Assembly (NCBI GenBank): GCA_021324945.1
Contig: JAJPID010000014.1
Location: forward strand, 1-64,000
Direction of reading: 5' to 3'
Length of the DNA stretch: 64,000 bases
DNA from: Lysobacterales bacterium
GTDB lineage: Bacteria; Pseudomonadota; Gammaproteobacteria; Xanthomonadales; Rhodanobacteraceae
Made by a program: the position numbers and the translations under genes. This document shows, in pieces, positions 55,061 through 64,000 of the stretch. The notes below the pieces were generated by a model, which worked only from the letters and a program-made list of their open reading frames with translations, was not told the DNA's origin and did not search any database. Within the stretch, counting starts at the first letter, position 1. The number at the start of each line of letters is the position of its first letter.

Positions 55061-55117
55061 GCGGTTGAGCCCGAACAAAGCGCGCTAGTATAGCCACGCA
55101 ACTTCGAGGCGCCGCGC

Positions 55118-56923
55118 ATGGCCGTGAATCCGAACCCCCGCAATCTCGTGCCCGCACTGGGCCGACGCGGGCGGCTGGAACTGGACGACGTGCTGGCTGC
55201 GCTGGTCGTCGATGGCGTGTTGTCACCTGACGACGCCAAGCGTGTGCGCGGTTCGGATCGCAGCGGCAAGAGCGCACTGGAATTGCATCCGCTGGTATTG
55301 ATCGGCACAGCCAAGATTCCCGATCAGCGCAATCCCGGCAAACCGCTGTCGGTGGAATCACTGACCGTCTGGTTGGCGGAGAAGGCCGGCCTGCCTTACC
55401 TGAAAATCGATCCCATGAAGATCGACGCGGGCGCAGTGACGCAAGCGGTGTCGCATGCATATGCGCAACGGCACCGAATCCTTCCGGTTGCGGTGGACGG
55501 CAACTCGGTCACTTTCGCCACCGCCGAACCATTCGACACGCATTGGGCCGCCGATCTGGCGCAGATGATCCGCCGCGAGGTGAGATGTGTCGTCGCCAAT
55601 CCGTTGGACGTCAATCGTTATCTGCTGGAGTTCTACGGCGTACAGCGATCGATCGCGCTGGCACGCGATGCCAAACAAGAGGATTACGACGCCGCGAAGA
55701 TCTTCAACTTCGAACAATTGCTGGAACTGGGCAAGAGCGGTGAGATCGGTGCGGACGACCGTCACGTCGTGCACATCGTCGACTGGCTGTTGCAATACGC
55801 CTTCGATCAGCGCGCCTCGGACATACATCTGGAACCGCGGCGCGAAGCGGGACAGATCCGCTTCCGCATCGACGGCATCCTGCACAAGGTGTTCGAACTG
55901 CCGCCGCCCGTGATGACTGCGGTGACGGCGCGCGTGAAAATTCTCTCAAGGCTGGACATCGCCGAGAAACGCCGGCCGCAGGACGGCCGCATCAAGACGC
56001 GCTCGGCCGGCGGCCGAGAAGTGGAGTTGCGCATCTCCGTGATGCCCACCGCATTCGGCGAAAAAGTGGTGATGCGGATTTTTGATCCGGACATCGTGGT
56101 GAAGGCGTTCGCACAACTGGGTTTTTCTCCCGACGAAGAAAAATCCTGGCGGCAGATGGTGGAACGCCCGCACGGCATCGTGTTGGTCACCGGGCCCACG
56201 GGTTCGGGCAAAACGACGACGCTCTACTCCACGCTGAAACATCTCGCCACGCCGGATTTGAACGTCTGCACCGTCGAAGACCCGATCGAGATGGTCTCGC
56301 CGGAGTTGAACCAGTCGCAGGTGCAACCGGCCATCGACTTCGATTTTGCGGCCGGCGTGCGCACATTGCTCCGCCAAGACCCTGACATCATCATGGTGGG
56401 CGAGATCCGCGATCTGGAAACCGCGCAGATGGCGGTGCAGGCGTCGCTCACCGGTCATCTCGTGCTCTCGACCTTGCACACCAACGACGCGCCGAGCGCG
56501 GTGACGCGCCTGCTCGATCTGGGCGCGCCGCATTATCTGATTCAGTCCACATTGGCTGGCGTGGTGGCGCAACGTCTGGTGCGCACACTCTGTCCGCATT
56601 GCAAAGTGGAAGGCGCGGTCGATGTCGAGGCTTGGCGCGCGCTGACGCACGGCTGGGACCTCGCGCCGCCGGAACGCGTGTACGTGCCGACCGGTTGCCT
56701 GGAATGCCGCAACACCGGCTATCTCGGCCGCACCGGCATCTACGAGATGATGACGATCTCGCCCGCCTTGCGCGTGATGATCTCGCCGCAACTGGACCTT
56801 GCCGCATTCAACGCTTGCGCACTGGCAGAAGGCATGCGCCCGTTGCGCATTTCGGCTTCCGCGCAGGTCGCGCGCGGCATTACGACTATCGAAGAAGTGA
56901 TGGGCGTATTGCCGGCGGAGTGA
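55118..56923 (+). CDS. GspE/PulE/PilB family secretion or pilus ATPase
   Basis: Hexameric assembly ATPase of 601 residues. An N-terminal MshEN-like domain (about 25-150) precedes the N2 domain (HIVDWLLQYAFDQRASDIHLEPRR begins it) and the ATPase core with Walker A VTGPTGSGKTTTLYS (about 356-370), Asp box and Walker B LRQDPDIIMVGEIRD, and His box LVLSTLHTND. The zinc site is CPHC...CLEC. It is an orphan here: no pilin, inner-membrane platform or secretin gene nearby, so type II secretion and type IV pilus roles cannot be told apart. A GAGG sequence precedes the ATG. Confidence 0.92.
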   Translation: MAVNPNPRNLVPALGRRGRLELDDVLAALVVDGVLSPDDAKRVRGSDRSGKSALELHPLVLIGTAKIPDQRNPGKPLSVESLTVWLAEKAGLPYLKIDPMKIDAGAVTQAVSHAYAQRHRILPVAVDGNSVTFATAEPFDTHWAADLAQMIRREVRCVVANPLDVNRYLLEFYGVQRSIALARDAKQEDYDAAKIFNFEQLLELGKSGEIGADDRHVVHIVDWLLQYAFDQRASDIHLEPRREAGQIRFRIDGILHKVFELPPPVMTAVTARVKILSRLDIAEKRRPQDGRIKTRSAGGREVELRISVMPTAFGEKVVMRIFDPDIVVKAFAQLGFSPDEEKSWRQMVERPHGIVLVTGPTGSGKTTTLYSTLKHLATPDLNVCTVEDPIEMVSPELNQSQVQPAIDFDFAAGVRTLLRQDPDIIMVGEIRDLETAQMAVQASLTGHLVLSTLHTNDAPSAVTRLLDLGAPHYLIQSTLAGVVAQRLVRTLCPHCKVEGAVDVEAWRALTHGWDLAPPERVYVPTGCLECRNTGYLGRTGIYEMMTISPALRVMISPQLDLAAFNACALAEGMRPLRISASAQVARGITTIEEVMGVLPAE

Positions 56924-57057
56924 TGGCGGAACTACTCCGGACCCGGGAAAAGGATAACGATCTTGTCGTCATTCCGGGGGTCCGGAAATGACGGTGTTGC
57001 TATGCTCTGTTCCGCTCAACTGCTCACTGCTCACCGCTTATCGCGTCTACGATTTCG

Positions 57058-57774
57058 ATGCCTGCTCGACCCTTGCTGATCGTCCAAACCGGCGAAGCGC
57101 CGCAGCCGATCCTCGAAAAGCTCGGCGGTTTCGCGCTGTGGTTTCGCGCATCGATGCGCTTGCGTCCCGAACAGGTGCGCATCGTGCGCGTGGACACCGG
57201 CGAAAAATTGCCGAAGCCGAACGAAGCCGCCGCCGCGGTGATCACCGGTTCCGGTGCGATGGTCACCGATCGCGAACGCTGGAGCGAAGACACCGCCGCC
57301 TGGCTGCGCAACGCCATGGACGCGGACCTGCCGCTGTTCGGCGTGTGCTATGGCCATCAATTGCTGTCGCATGCCTTGGGCGGAGTGGTTGACTGGTTGC
57401 CGGGCGGACGCGAGATCGGCACGCAGCCGATCGTTCGAAACGGCACAGACGATGCACTCCTCGACGGCATTCCGGTGAATTTCCCCGCGCATACCACGCA
57501 TCGCCAAAGCGTGATCGAAGCGCCGAAAGCCGCGCAGGTGCTGGCGCGCTCATCTGCTGATCCGCACCAGATCCTGCGTTATTCGCCCACCGCGATCTCG
57601 ACGCAATTCCATCCTGAGTTCAGCGTGCGCGTGATGCGCGCGTACCTGCGCTCGCGCGAAGAAGCGCTGCGCGAGGAAGGCCGCAATGTCGCCATGCTGG
57701 AAAGCGAAGTCGCAGCTACGCCGCATGCACGCGGCTTGTTGCGGAAATTCGCGCAGGCTGCGTTGCGTCGTTAG
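57058..57774 (+). CDS. class I glutamine amidotransferase (GMP-synthase-like)
   Basis: Stand-alone amidotransferase domain of 238 residues with the triad Cys97 (GVCYGHQLLS), His185 and Glu187 (TQFHPEFS). Stand-alone proteins of this kind include glutamine hydrolases and gamma-glutamyl peptide hydrolases acting on spermidine-type substrates; no partner synthetase is adjacent. The C-terminal 40 residues form a helical extension. Its stop codon overlaps that of the rhomboid gene on the other strand. Confidence 0.88.
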   Translation: MPARPLLIVQTGEAPQPILEKLGGFALWFRASMRLRPEQVRIVRVDTGEKLPKPNEAAAAVITGSGAMVTDRERWSEDTAAWLRNAMDADLPLFGVCYGHQLLSHALGGVVDWLPGGREIGTQPIVRNGTDDALLDGIPVNFPAHTTHRQSVIEAPKAAQVLARSSADPHQILRYSPTAISTQFHPEFSVRVMRAYLRSREEALREEGRNVAMLESEVAATPHARGLLRKFAQAALRR

Positions 57775-58442
57775 CCGCGCAATCTCCGCGCCACCGCACC
57801 GCGCGAGATCAACGCGAAGGCGATACCGAAAGTGAAACCGGCGATGTGCGCCCACCACACCACCGTCCCGAATCCCGGGCCGGCCCAGGTGAACAGCAGT
57901 TGCAGCAGCACCCACATGCCGATCATCAGCCAGGCCGGCACGCGCACGAATTCGAAATAGAAACCCAGCGGGAGCACCAGCCCCAGGTGCGCGCGCGGGA
58001 AGAGCGCCAGATACGCACCAACTACGGCCGATACCGCGCCGCTGCAACCGACAATCGGCGCGTACGTGCCGGAGAGCGTCAACGCGCCGATCAGATTCGC
58101 GAACGCGCCACCCAATAAAAACAGTAACAGGAATCGCTGCGCCCCCAGCGCACGCTCGGCGGAAAAACCGAAGATCACCAGGAACAGCACGTTGCCGACC
58201 AGATGCAGCCAGTCCGCGTGCATGAACAGCGCGGTGAACAGCCGCAGCCACGGCCATGCGGAGAACGGATGATGCGGGTCGAAAAGGCGCGCCGGCACCG
58301 TGCCCCACCGCGCCAGCACCGCGTAACGCGCTTCCGGCGCGGCCAGCACCAGCCAGCAGAACACCGCCACGCAGGCGATCACCAGCAGCGGCGTCGCCCA
58401 ACGCAGATGGCTGCGATGGCGGTCGGGAACATGGACGAACAT
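57771..58442 (-). CDS. rhomboid family intramembrane serine protease
   Basis: Protein of 223 residues with six membrane helices. The catalytic serine is Ser134 in GCSGAVSAVVGAYL and the base His199 in WWAHIAGF; the HADWLHLVGNVLFL helix holds the conserved HxxxN-like segment. All residues for activity appear present, although the usual GASG is GCSG. Substrates are unknown. It converges on the amidotransferase gene with overlapping stop codons. Confidence 0.92.
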   Translation of the reverse strand: MFVHVPDRHRSHLRWATPLLVIACVAVFCWLVLAAPEARYAVLARWGTVPARLFDPHHPFSAWPWLRLFTALFMHADWLHLVGNVLFLVIFGFSAERALGAQRFLLLFLLGGAFANLIGALTLSGTYAPIVGCSGAVSAVVGAYLALFPRAHLGLVLPLGFYFEFVRVPAWLMIGMWVLLQLLFTWAGPGFGTVVWWAHIAGFTFGIAFALISRGAVARRLRG

Positions 58443-58610
58443 ACGCGTACCTTAGCCGCACCTTTTCGGCCAGGCCACGGCGCATTTCGCGCCCTCATCA
58501 AACCCCCATCCGGCCATCATGACCTGCGCCAGCCGCGGGACTATAGTGCGCCGGCCGATCGGAAGTGCGCGGTTCCTCATCCCCCTGCCGCATAACTCAA
58601 GGAGGCGGAC

Positions 58611-59996
58611 ATGTCCGCCGGATTCGAATTCACCCAAATGTCATCCTGGCAAGCGCTGGCTGCTGCGCTGCGCGGCAAATTGCTGTTGCCGGGCGATGCG
58701 GACTATGAAGAACGCCGCCACGTCTGGAATGGTGCGATTGATCGCCGCCCGTTGGCCATCGCGCAATGTGCGGATGCCGAAGACGTCAGCGCAGCGGTCA
58801 AATTCGCCGCGCGTCAACACATGCCGATGACGGTGCGCGGCGGCGGTCACAACGTGGCCGGGCTTGCCGTGCGCGACGGCGCGCTGATGCTGGATCTCGG
58901 CGCAATGAATCACGTCGAAGTGGACCCGCAAGCGCGCATAGCCCGCATCGAGGGCGGCGCGCTGTGGCGAGACGTGGATGCGGCGACACAGCCACACGGG
59001 CTGGCGACCACCGGCGGCTTCGTTTCGACCACGGGTGTGGGTGGTTACACGCTCGGCGGCGGCGTGGGCTGGCTGATGCGGCGCGCAGGTTTGGCGATCG
59101 ACAACCTGCTCGAGGCCGATATGGTGTTGGCCGATGGTCGCAGCATCGTCGCAAACGAAGAGCAGCACGTCGATCTGTTCTGGGGTTTGCGTGGCGGAGC
59201 GGGCGGCCTGGGCGTGGTGACGCGCTTTGCGTTCCGTCTGCATGAAGTCGGCAGCGTCCTGGCAGGAGCGGTGTTTCATCCGATCGGGTCTGCACCAGAC
59301 TTGCTGAAAACTTTCCGTACCTTTGCCGCCGATGCGCCGGACGAATGCACGCTGATGCTGGCGTTCCTCACCGCGCCGCCTGCACCCTTTCTTCCCGCGC
59401 ACGTACACGGCACGCCCGCCGTCGCGCTCGCCTGGTGCTGGAGCGGCGATCCCGCACGGGGCGAGCAGGTGCTCGCCCCGCTCATGGAACTCGGCCAGCC
59501 GCTGGCGCGCGTGGGTGGTTTCATGCCTTATGCCACGTGGCAGCAGACCTTCGACTCGCATGCTCCCGCCGGTGACCGCTACTACTGGACGACTTCGCAA
59601 TTCGACGCGTTCGACGATGCGATGATCGAGGCGCTGGTTCCTCTCGCCGCGACATCACCCGATCCGCTGTGCGAAGTGCACGTGCACCATCTCGGCGGCG
59701 CAGTCGCAAAAGTTCCGAACCACGCGACCGCTTTCACCCACCGCGACGCAGCGTTCTTCATCAACGTCATCGGCCATACTGCCGCCGCGGAACGGTTTGC
59801 CGCGATCCGCGACTGGACGCATGCGCTGCGTTCTGTGCTCTCGCCTTTCGCACGTGCAGGCATCCAGCCAAACTTCGCGGGCGAATCGTCGGATCTGCGC
59901 GGGCATGCGCACGATTCCGCTGCGCAGGCGAGACTGAGGGCGCTGCGGGCGCATTACGATCCGGATGGATTGCTGGCGCCTCTGCGCGAACGGTGA
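58611..59996 (+). CDS. FAD-linked oxidase (berberine-bridge-enzyme-like)
   Basis: Flavoprotein oxidase of 461 residues in the PCMH/VAO superfamily. The covalent FAD histidine is His80 in VRGGGHNVAGLA; the second attachment Cys found in bicovalent members is replaced (Val138 in TTGGFVSTTGVGG), so a single 8-alpha-histidyl link is expected. GVGWLMRRAGLAIDNLLEADMVLADG and the C-terminal BBE-like segment (IQPNFAGESSD) complete it. The family oxidises sugars and alkaloid-like compounds; the substrate is unknown. A strong AAGGAGG site precedes the ATG. Its 3' end overlaps the convergent regulator gene by 43 bp. Confidence 0.9.
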   Translation: MSAGFEFTQMSSWQALAAALRGKLLLPGDADYEERRHVWNGAIDRRPLAIAQCADAEDVSAAVKFAARQHMPMTVRGGGHNVAGLAVRDGALMLDLGAMNHVEVDPQARIARIEGGALWRDVDAATQPHGLATTGGFVSTTGVGGYTLGGGVGWLMRRAGLAIDNLLEADMVLADGRSIVANEEQHVDLFWGLRGGAGGLGVVTRFAFRLHEVGSVLAGAVFHPIGSAPDLLKTFRTFAADAPDECTLMLAFLTAPPAPFLPAHVHGTPAVALAWCWSGDPARGEQVLAPLMELGQPLARVGGFMPYATWQQTFDSHAPAGDRYYWTTSQFDAFDDAMIEALVPLAATSPDPLCEVHVHHLGGAVAKVPNHATAFTHRDAAFFINVIGHTAAAERFAAIRDWTHALRSVLSPFARAGIQPNFAGESSDLRGHAHDSAAQARLRALRAHYDPDGLLAPLRER

Positions 59997-62473
59997 GCCG
60001 TGGAGACTTCTTTCAATAGCGCTCGCGCTTCCGTCACAACATCTTCAAAGCGCGCCGAGGCGCCCAGCTGCTGCGCACGTTTGAATTCGGATCCCAGCGC
60101 CTCCTTGGCCTCGCGTTCGGCGATCTTTTGCGCCTTCAGCCATTGCGGCAGCAACGGCGCGCCGGTCCAGTAGCGCACGCGCGCAGCAGCAGCCAGAAAG
60201 CGCGCGGCATGCTCGAACCGACCGAGGCCAGCGGCGAGATACGCCGTGCCCTCCACGCACCCCGCCGCACCACGCCAGTGCTGAAAGCGTGTAAAGAAAA
60301 CATCCAGATCGAACAACCAGTCTTGCGCGGCGCCGGACAAATCCCCAAGGTAGAAGCGCTGCAGGGCGCGATTGATCAGGGAATAGCACTGCTGGAAGTA
60401 ATCGCTTTGCGGGGGCAGGCATTCCACGGCTTCGCTCATGCTCGCCTCCGCCTCATGGTGGCGATTATTCAAGGAATGGGCGATGCCCCGGCTGAGTAGT
60501 GCATTCGATCGCACCCAGGCGTTGCCGTCGGCGGACGCGAGGGCCAGTGCCTTGATCACGCAACTTTCGGCGCCAGCAAAATCCCCGCACGCAGCAAGTT
60601 CGAAAGCAAGGATCGCGCAGGCTGCTCCTTCCAGGAACGTGTCTCCGAACTCCGAAGCCAGAGCGATTCCTTCGCGCAAGCGTACCGCGGCGCGCTCGTG
60701 ATCCGATAGATGATGCAGCAGCATTCCGCTGTTGAACAGCGCTCGCACCCGGTGCAGGCTGGCCGGATGATCCCCCTGCAAAGCACGTTCGACCCATTGC
60801 CACGATTGCAGGTACCCGTTGCTGCCGCGGAGATACCAGCACAAGTTGCCCGACAACGCGAGCGCGCTCGTCAGATCGGATTTCGCCATCGCGAATTCGA
60901 AGGCCGCCTCCAAGTTCGCCCATTCGTGTCTTATGCGGTCATGCCAGATGCCCAGCCGGTCGCCGAGCATTTCCGAATATGCGCGCTCGGTGAAGTCAAC
61001 GTAATGCGCCAGATGCGCGTGCCGCATGCGCGCCTCGCTGCCGCCGGCCACTAGCCGTTCCAGTGCGAACAGCCGCACGCTGTCGAGCAGGCGATAACTG
61101 GGAGGATTGGTGGTGCTGTCCATGCTCAGCAGGGACTTGTCCATCAATCCGCCCAGCAGATCCAGAGTTTGCGACTCGTCTAGTCCGAGCGACGCGCCCA
61201 TCGCAGTGGCGCCCCCCAGCGTGCAGACGCCGATGCAGATGCTCAATCCGGACAGCAGCATCTGCTCGCCCTCGGAGAGCAACGCGAAGCTCCATTCGAT
61301 CAACGAGCGCAACGTTTGGTGGCGCGCGGGGCGGCCTGGATTAGATTCGGCCAGATTGAGCAACCGGGCATCCATGCGCGCCAGCAATTGTTCCGGACTG
61401 AGCAGACGCAGGCGTGCGGCAGCCAATTCGAGCGCCAGCGGCAATCCCGCAACACGGCGGCAGATCTCCGCTACCGTGTCTGCGTTTTCGCGTGTCAGCG
61501 CGAACCCGGATGCGCAGGCTTGGGACCGCCGCAGCAACAATCGCACAGCGGGAATCGATGACAAGGAAGCAATCTGCTCATCCGCCGCCCATTCACCCGA
61601 CGGCGGCATCTGCAAGGGCGGCAATCCATACAACACTTCTCCCGCGCAGTTCAGGCGCTGCTGGCTCGTCACGAGGATGTGCAAGTCCACGCAGGTCGAC
61701 AGCAGCTGCACCAGCGCCTTGCCCAGCGGTTCGGCAATGCGTTCACAATTGTCGAAGAGCAGCAGGACGCGCCGCGTCTGCAACAGCTCGCACAAGCGTG
61801 CCAGCAACTCGTCCGCATCTGTCGTGGCATGGACATCGAACATGCCCGCGAGCCCCCGAACCAGCGCATCGCCCTCGGTGTGCGTCGTGCAGTCGAACAA
61901 CCACACGCCGTCCGGAAAATCCGCGACGACCTGTCGTGCGACCTCCAGAGCGGCCTGGGTCTTGCCGACGCCACCCGGACCGGTCACCGTCACCAAGCGG
62001 TTTTCGCGCAAAAGGCGCCCCAGTTCGTCGATGTCGCGATCGCGCCCGATCAGCGTCGCGGTACGCTCAGGTATCCGCGCTCGCGCGGGCGGCGCGAACA
62101 TCAAGGTTGGAGAAACTCCCGGTGCGGTGTGATGCAGCGGTGCGACGAAGCGATAACCCAGCCCGTGCACGGTCTGGATGAAGCGCGGATTTTCGCTGTC
62201 GTCAGCGAGCGCCTTACGCAATTGCGCGACGAGGCGGCTCAGTGTGGCCGGCGTGACGTAGTTGTGGCCCCAGACCAAGTCCAGCAGGTGGTCGCGGCTG
62301 AGCAATTCGCCGGGATGCGCCAAAAATTGCAGCAGGACCGAAAATGCCTTTGGCTCGAGCGGGACTTCCGTGCCTTCGCGCAGCAATTGGTGAGCACCCG
62401 CGTCGACGACCACATCCGCGAAGACGAACGTGCCCGACCCCGCCGGATTCACTGGCCCCTTGAGCGTTCTCAT
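59954..62473 (-). CDS. wHTH-STAND ATPase-TPR transcriptional regulator
   Basis: A 839-residue regulator in three parts: an OmpR-type winged-helix DNA-binding domain (about 14-112: VPLEPKAFSVLLQFLAHPGE, LSRLVAQLRKALADD, FIQTVHGLGYRFV), a STAND/NB-ARC-like ATPase (P-loop VTGPGGVGKTQAA at about 163-175, Walker B RVLLLFDNCE) and C-terminal TPR-like helices (about 500-810). This is the plan of ATP-switched activators such as AfsR/MalT relatives. Its 3' end overlaps the convergent oxidase gene; its promoter region faces the secreted-protein gene. Either may be its target. Confidence 0.9.
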   Translation of the reverse strand: MRTLKGPVNPAGSGTFVFADVVVDAGAHQLLREGTEVPLEPKAFSVLLQFLAHPGELLSRDHLLDLVWGHNYVTPATLSRLVAQLRKALADDSENPRFIQTVHGLGYRFVAPLHHTAPGVSPTLMFAPPARARIPERTATLIGRDRDIDELGRLLRENRLVTVTGPGGVGKTQAALEVARQVVADFPDGVWLFDCTTHTEGDALVRGLAGMFDVHATTDADELLARLCELLQTRRVLLLFDNCERIAEPLGKALVQLLSTCVDLHILVTSQQRLNCAGEVLYGLPPLQMPPSGEWAADEQIASLSSIPAVRLLLRRSQACASGFALTRENADTVAEICRRVAGLPLALELAAARLRLLSPEQLLARMDARLLNLAESNPGRPARHQTLRSLIEWSFALLSEGEQMLLSGLSICIGVCTLGGATAMGASLGLDESQTLDLLGGLMDKSLLSMDSTTNPPSYRLLDSVRLFALERLVAGGSEARMRHAHLAHYVDFTERAYSEMLGDRLGIWHDRIRHEWANLEAAFEFAMAKSDLTSALALSGNLCWYLRGSNGYLQSWQWVERALQGDHPASLHRVRALFNSGMLLHHLSDHERAAVRLREGIALASEFGDTFLEGAACAILAFELAACGDFAGAESCVIKALALASADGNAWVRSNALLSRGIAHSLNNRHHEAEASMSEAVECLPPQSDYFQQCYSLINRALQRFYLGDLSGAAQDWLFDLDVFFTRFQHWRGAAGCVEGTAYLAAGLGRFEHAARFLAAAARVRYWTGAPLLPQWLKAQKIAEREAKEALGSEFKRAQQLGASARFEDVVTEARALLKEVSTAHRSRRGASNPSGS

Positions 62474-62630
62474 GCTGATCCTGCCCAGCCAACATCGGCG
62501 TCACTCGAACGCCGCGTTTTCTCGCAATTTCCCTATTTATCCATCATGACTCGGATATCCCCTCCTACGCAGTTTATACGCCGGCGGACGGCGCGCGCCG
62601 ATCCGCCCGACAAACTTCTAGGAGACTGCC

Positions 62631-63260
62631 ATGAACACCCGTCTGCAAGTAGCCCTTGGACTGGCCCTAATCGGCCTGTCCACCGTTGCGATCACCCACA
62701 AGGCGCAAGCCTGCGGCTTGGATATGCATTTCGACGCCGCCGGCCACTGGTCGATGCCGATGTACCGGCCCAGCGGCAACCTCCCCCTGGCGCTGCCGAA
62801 GGCCGCGGGTGCCAAGCAGGTCTCAGCGTATGGCAATCCGTTGCAACGCCTGTTTCCGCTCACGGGTCTGTACCAGGCCACGTTCACCGCCGAAGGCAAT
62901 CCGCCTCCAGGCCCACCTGACGGGACCGTCATCGACCAGCCTTTAGTCACCTGGCATGCAGACGGCACCGAGCTGATGAATTCGAGCAGAAATTCCGCGT
63001 CCGGAAACTTCTGCATGGGCGTATGGGAGAGAACGGGTCCGCACAACTATTCGCTGAACCACTATGCCCTCGCATGGGATCCCACCGGCCAAGTTTTCAT
63101 TGGACCGGCCAATTTCCGCGAAAGCATCAACTTGGCGAACGACAACAACTCCTACACCGGCACTTTCACGATCGATCAATATGCACCGGACGGCGTTACC
63201 TTGCTTGGACATGTGCAAGGCGACATCGCCGCCACGCGCATCACGGTCGATTCGAATTGA
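62631..63260 (+). CDS. secreted hypothetical protein
   Basis: Exported protein of 209 residues with a signal peptide (about 1-27, ending HKAQA before a Cys-containing CGLDMHFD). The rest is beta-rich with repeated strand-turn patterns: LTGLYQATFTAEGNPPPGPP, VTWHADGTELMNSS, GNFCMGVWERTGPHNYSLNH, ALAWDPTGQVFIGP, SYTGTFTIDQYAPDG. This resembles a lipocalin-type barrel but I cannot name a family. A clear AGGAG site precedes the ATG. Divergent from the STAND regulator, which may control it. Confidence 0.75.
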   Translation: MNTRLQVALGLALIGLSTVAITHKAQACGLDMHFDAAGHWSMPMYRPSGNLPLALPKAAGAKQVSAYGNPLQRLFPLTGLYQATFTAEGNPPPGPPDGTVIDQPLVTWHADGTELMNSSRNSASGNFCMGVWERTGPHNYSLNHYALAWDPTGQVFIGPANFRESINLANDNNSYTGTFTIDQYAPDGVTLLGHVQGDIAATRITVDSN

Positions 63261-63323
63261 CGAGCGGGCAACCGACCAATGGGCATCTCCGGCGCGGCAG
63301 CGCGCCGCGCCGGTCTTGCTCAT

Positions 63324-64000
63324 TCATCGCTCGCGCAAACGCACGCGTGCAAAATTCCGTTTGCCGACCTGCAGTACCCCCTCGAAGCCCGGCGCGAAGT
63401 CGCGCTGGGCGTCTTCGATCACCTGTGCGTCGATGCGCACGGCGCGCTCTCTGATCTTGCGATGCGCTTCCGAGTTGCTTGCGGTCAATCCTGTGGCGGT
63501 CAGCAGCGCCGGCAATTTCAATCCATTCGGAGGTACGGCAATTTCGGTGACTGGTAGCAACGTGGTATCGCCTTCCCCTCGCACGACGGCGTGCCAAGCT
63601 GCAAGCGCGCGTTCCGCTTCGGCTTCGCCCTGGAATCGCGCGGCCAGTTCGCGCGCCAGTTGCAATTTGAAATCACGGGGATTGGCCTGCTCGCTTTCCG
63701 TCTCGCGTTTCATGCGCGCGATGTCATCCAACGATTTCTCGAACGACAGCAGTTCGAACCAGCGCCACATCAGCGTGTCGTCGATCTTCATCGTCTTGGT
63801 GACGATGTCGATCGCCGGTTCATTGATGCCGATGTAATTGCCGAGCGACTTGGACATCTTGTTGACGCCGTCGATGCCTTCCAGCAGCGGCATCGTCAGC
63901 ACGATCTGCGGGAGTTGGCCGTGCTGCTCCTGCAGCGCGCGGCCCATCAGCAGATTGAATTTCTGGTCTGTGCCGCCGAGTTCGACGTCGCACTGCAATG
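63324..64000 (-). CDS. tyrS: tyrosine-tRNA ligase (partial, N-terminus outside window)
   Basis: C-terminal part (about 225 codons) of a class I tyrosyl-tRNA synthetase. Visible are [18 protein letters not shown], the KMSKS loop in [14 protein letters not shown], and the C-terminal S4-like RNA-binding domain ([34 protein letters not shown]). The start and HIGH motif lie beyond the right edge. The layout fits the TyrZ-type found in gammaproteobacteria, though that cannot be settled from this part. Confidence 0.95.
   Translation of the reverse strand, partial: LQCDVELGGTDQKFNLLMGRALQEQHGQLPQIVLTMPLLEGIDGVNKMSKSLGNYIGINEPAIDIVTKTMKIDDTLMWRWFELLSFEKSLDDIARMKRETESEQANPRDFKLQLARELAARFQGEAEAERALAAWHAVVRGEGDTTLLPVTEIAVPPNGLKLPALLTATGLTASNSEAHRKIRERAVRIDAQVIEDAQRDFAPGFEGVLQVGKRNFARVRLRER

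Noticed and set aside
59954-62473. STAND ATPase as an antiphage (Avs-type) defence gene
   Set aside because: The N-terminal domain is a clear OmpR-type DNA-binding domain rather than a nuclease or other effector, and no defence genes are nearby; a transcription regulator is the simpler reading.
1-64000. CRISPR arrays, tRNA/rRNA genes, prophage or integrated plasmid
   Set aside because: No regularly spaced repeats, cloverleaf-like sequences with a CCA end, phage structural genes or integrase were seen on reading through both strands.

Overview
GC-rich DNA with tightly packed, often translationally coupled genes, from a gammaproteobacterium that is most likely a member of the Xanthomonadales (Rhodanobacteraceae-like). 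This placement is inferred from gene content and order: a bioB-bioF-bioH-bioC run, DUF2244-ctaC-ctaD, phoB-ppk-ppx, pst genes beside an OprP/OprO-like porin, split glyQ/glyS, and probable leaderless genes with TANAAT boxes. It was not computed. The window is ordinary chromosome with patches of decay. I see no tRNA, rRNA, CRISPR array, intact transposon or prophage.

1-6.2 kb (minus): end of a cytochrome c oxidase operon (DUF2244, ctaC, partial ctaD), two small proteins (NTF2-like and a secreted one), a hairpin-rich repeat region and an M61 peptidase. 6.3-12.7 kb: amino-acid permease, periplasmic CpdB-like phosphatase, ubiA, comF. 11.7-15.6 kb: biotin operon bioBFHC (bioA and bioD are elsewhere). 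A decayed DUF72 gene, a YncE-like beta-propeller and an EamA transporter follow. 18.0-20.7 kb: two sugar-nucleotide genes (6-dehydrogenase and 4-epimerase) next to a galE stump, then glmS.

22.6-37.2 kb is a phosphate-starvation region: phoU, a 47-codon membrane gene, pstB, pstA, pstC and pstS read leftward, a porin reads rightward from a shared region with a candidate Pho box, then ppx, ppk1 and phoB read leftward without phoR, followed by a GT4 glycosyltransferase, a DUF3617 lipoprotein and a secreted phosphoesterase. Together they would import phosphate, store or mobilise polyphosphate and possibly remodel lipids.

37-46 kb: Tat-exported multicopper oxidase, a 161-bp multi-hairpin element, DUF2214 membrane protein, threonine/serine dehydratase, pepN, a 63-aa small protein, a structured 550-bp gene-free stretch and mnmG. 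46-55 kb: autotransporter GDSL esterase, YbaY-like lipoprotein, IS3-family debris, a truncated TPR paralogue, a TPR-sulfotransferase, glyS and glyQ. 55-64 kb: GspE/PilB-type ATPase, glutamine amidotransferase, rhomboid protease, FAD-linked oxidase, a large wHTH-STAND-TPR regulator, an unknown secreted protein and the C-terminal part of tyrS.

Most unusual items: the multi-hairpin element at 39146-39306, the coupled small membrane gene in the pst operon, the structured region before mnmG, the galE/DUF72/IS3 relics, and the TPR-sulfotransferase coupled to glycyl-tRNA synthetase.
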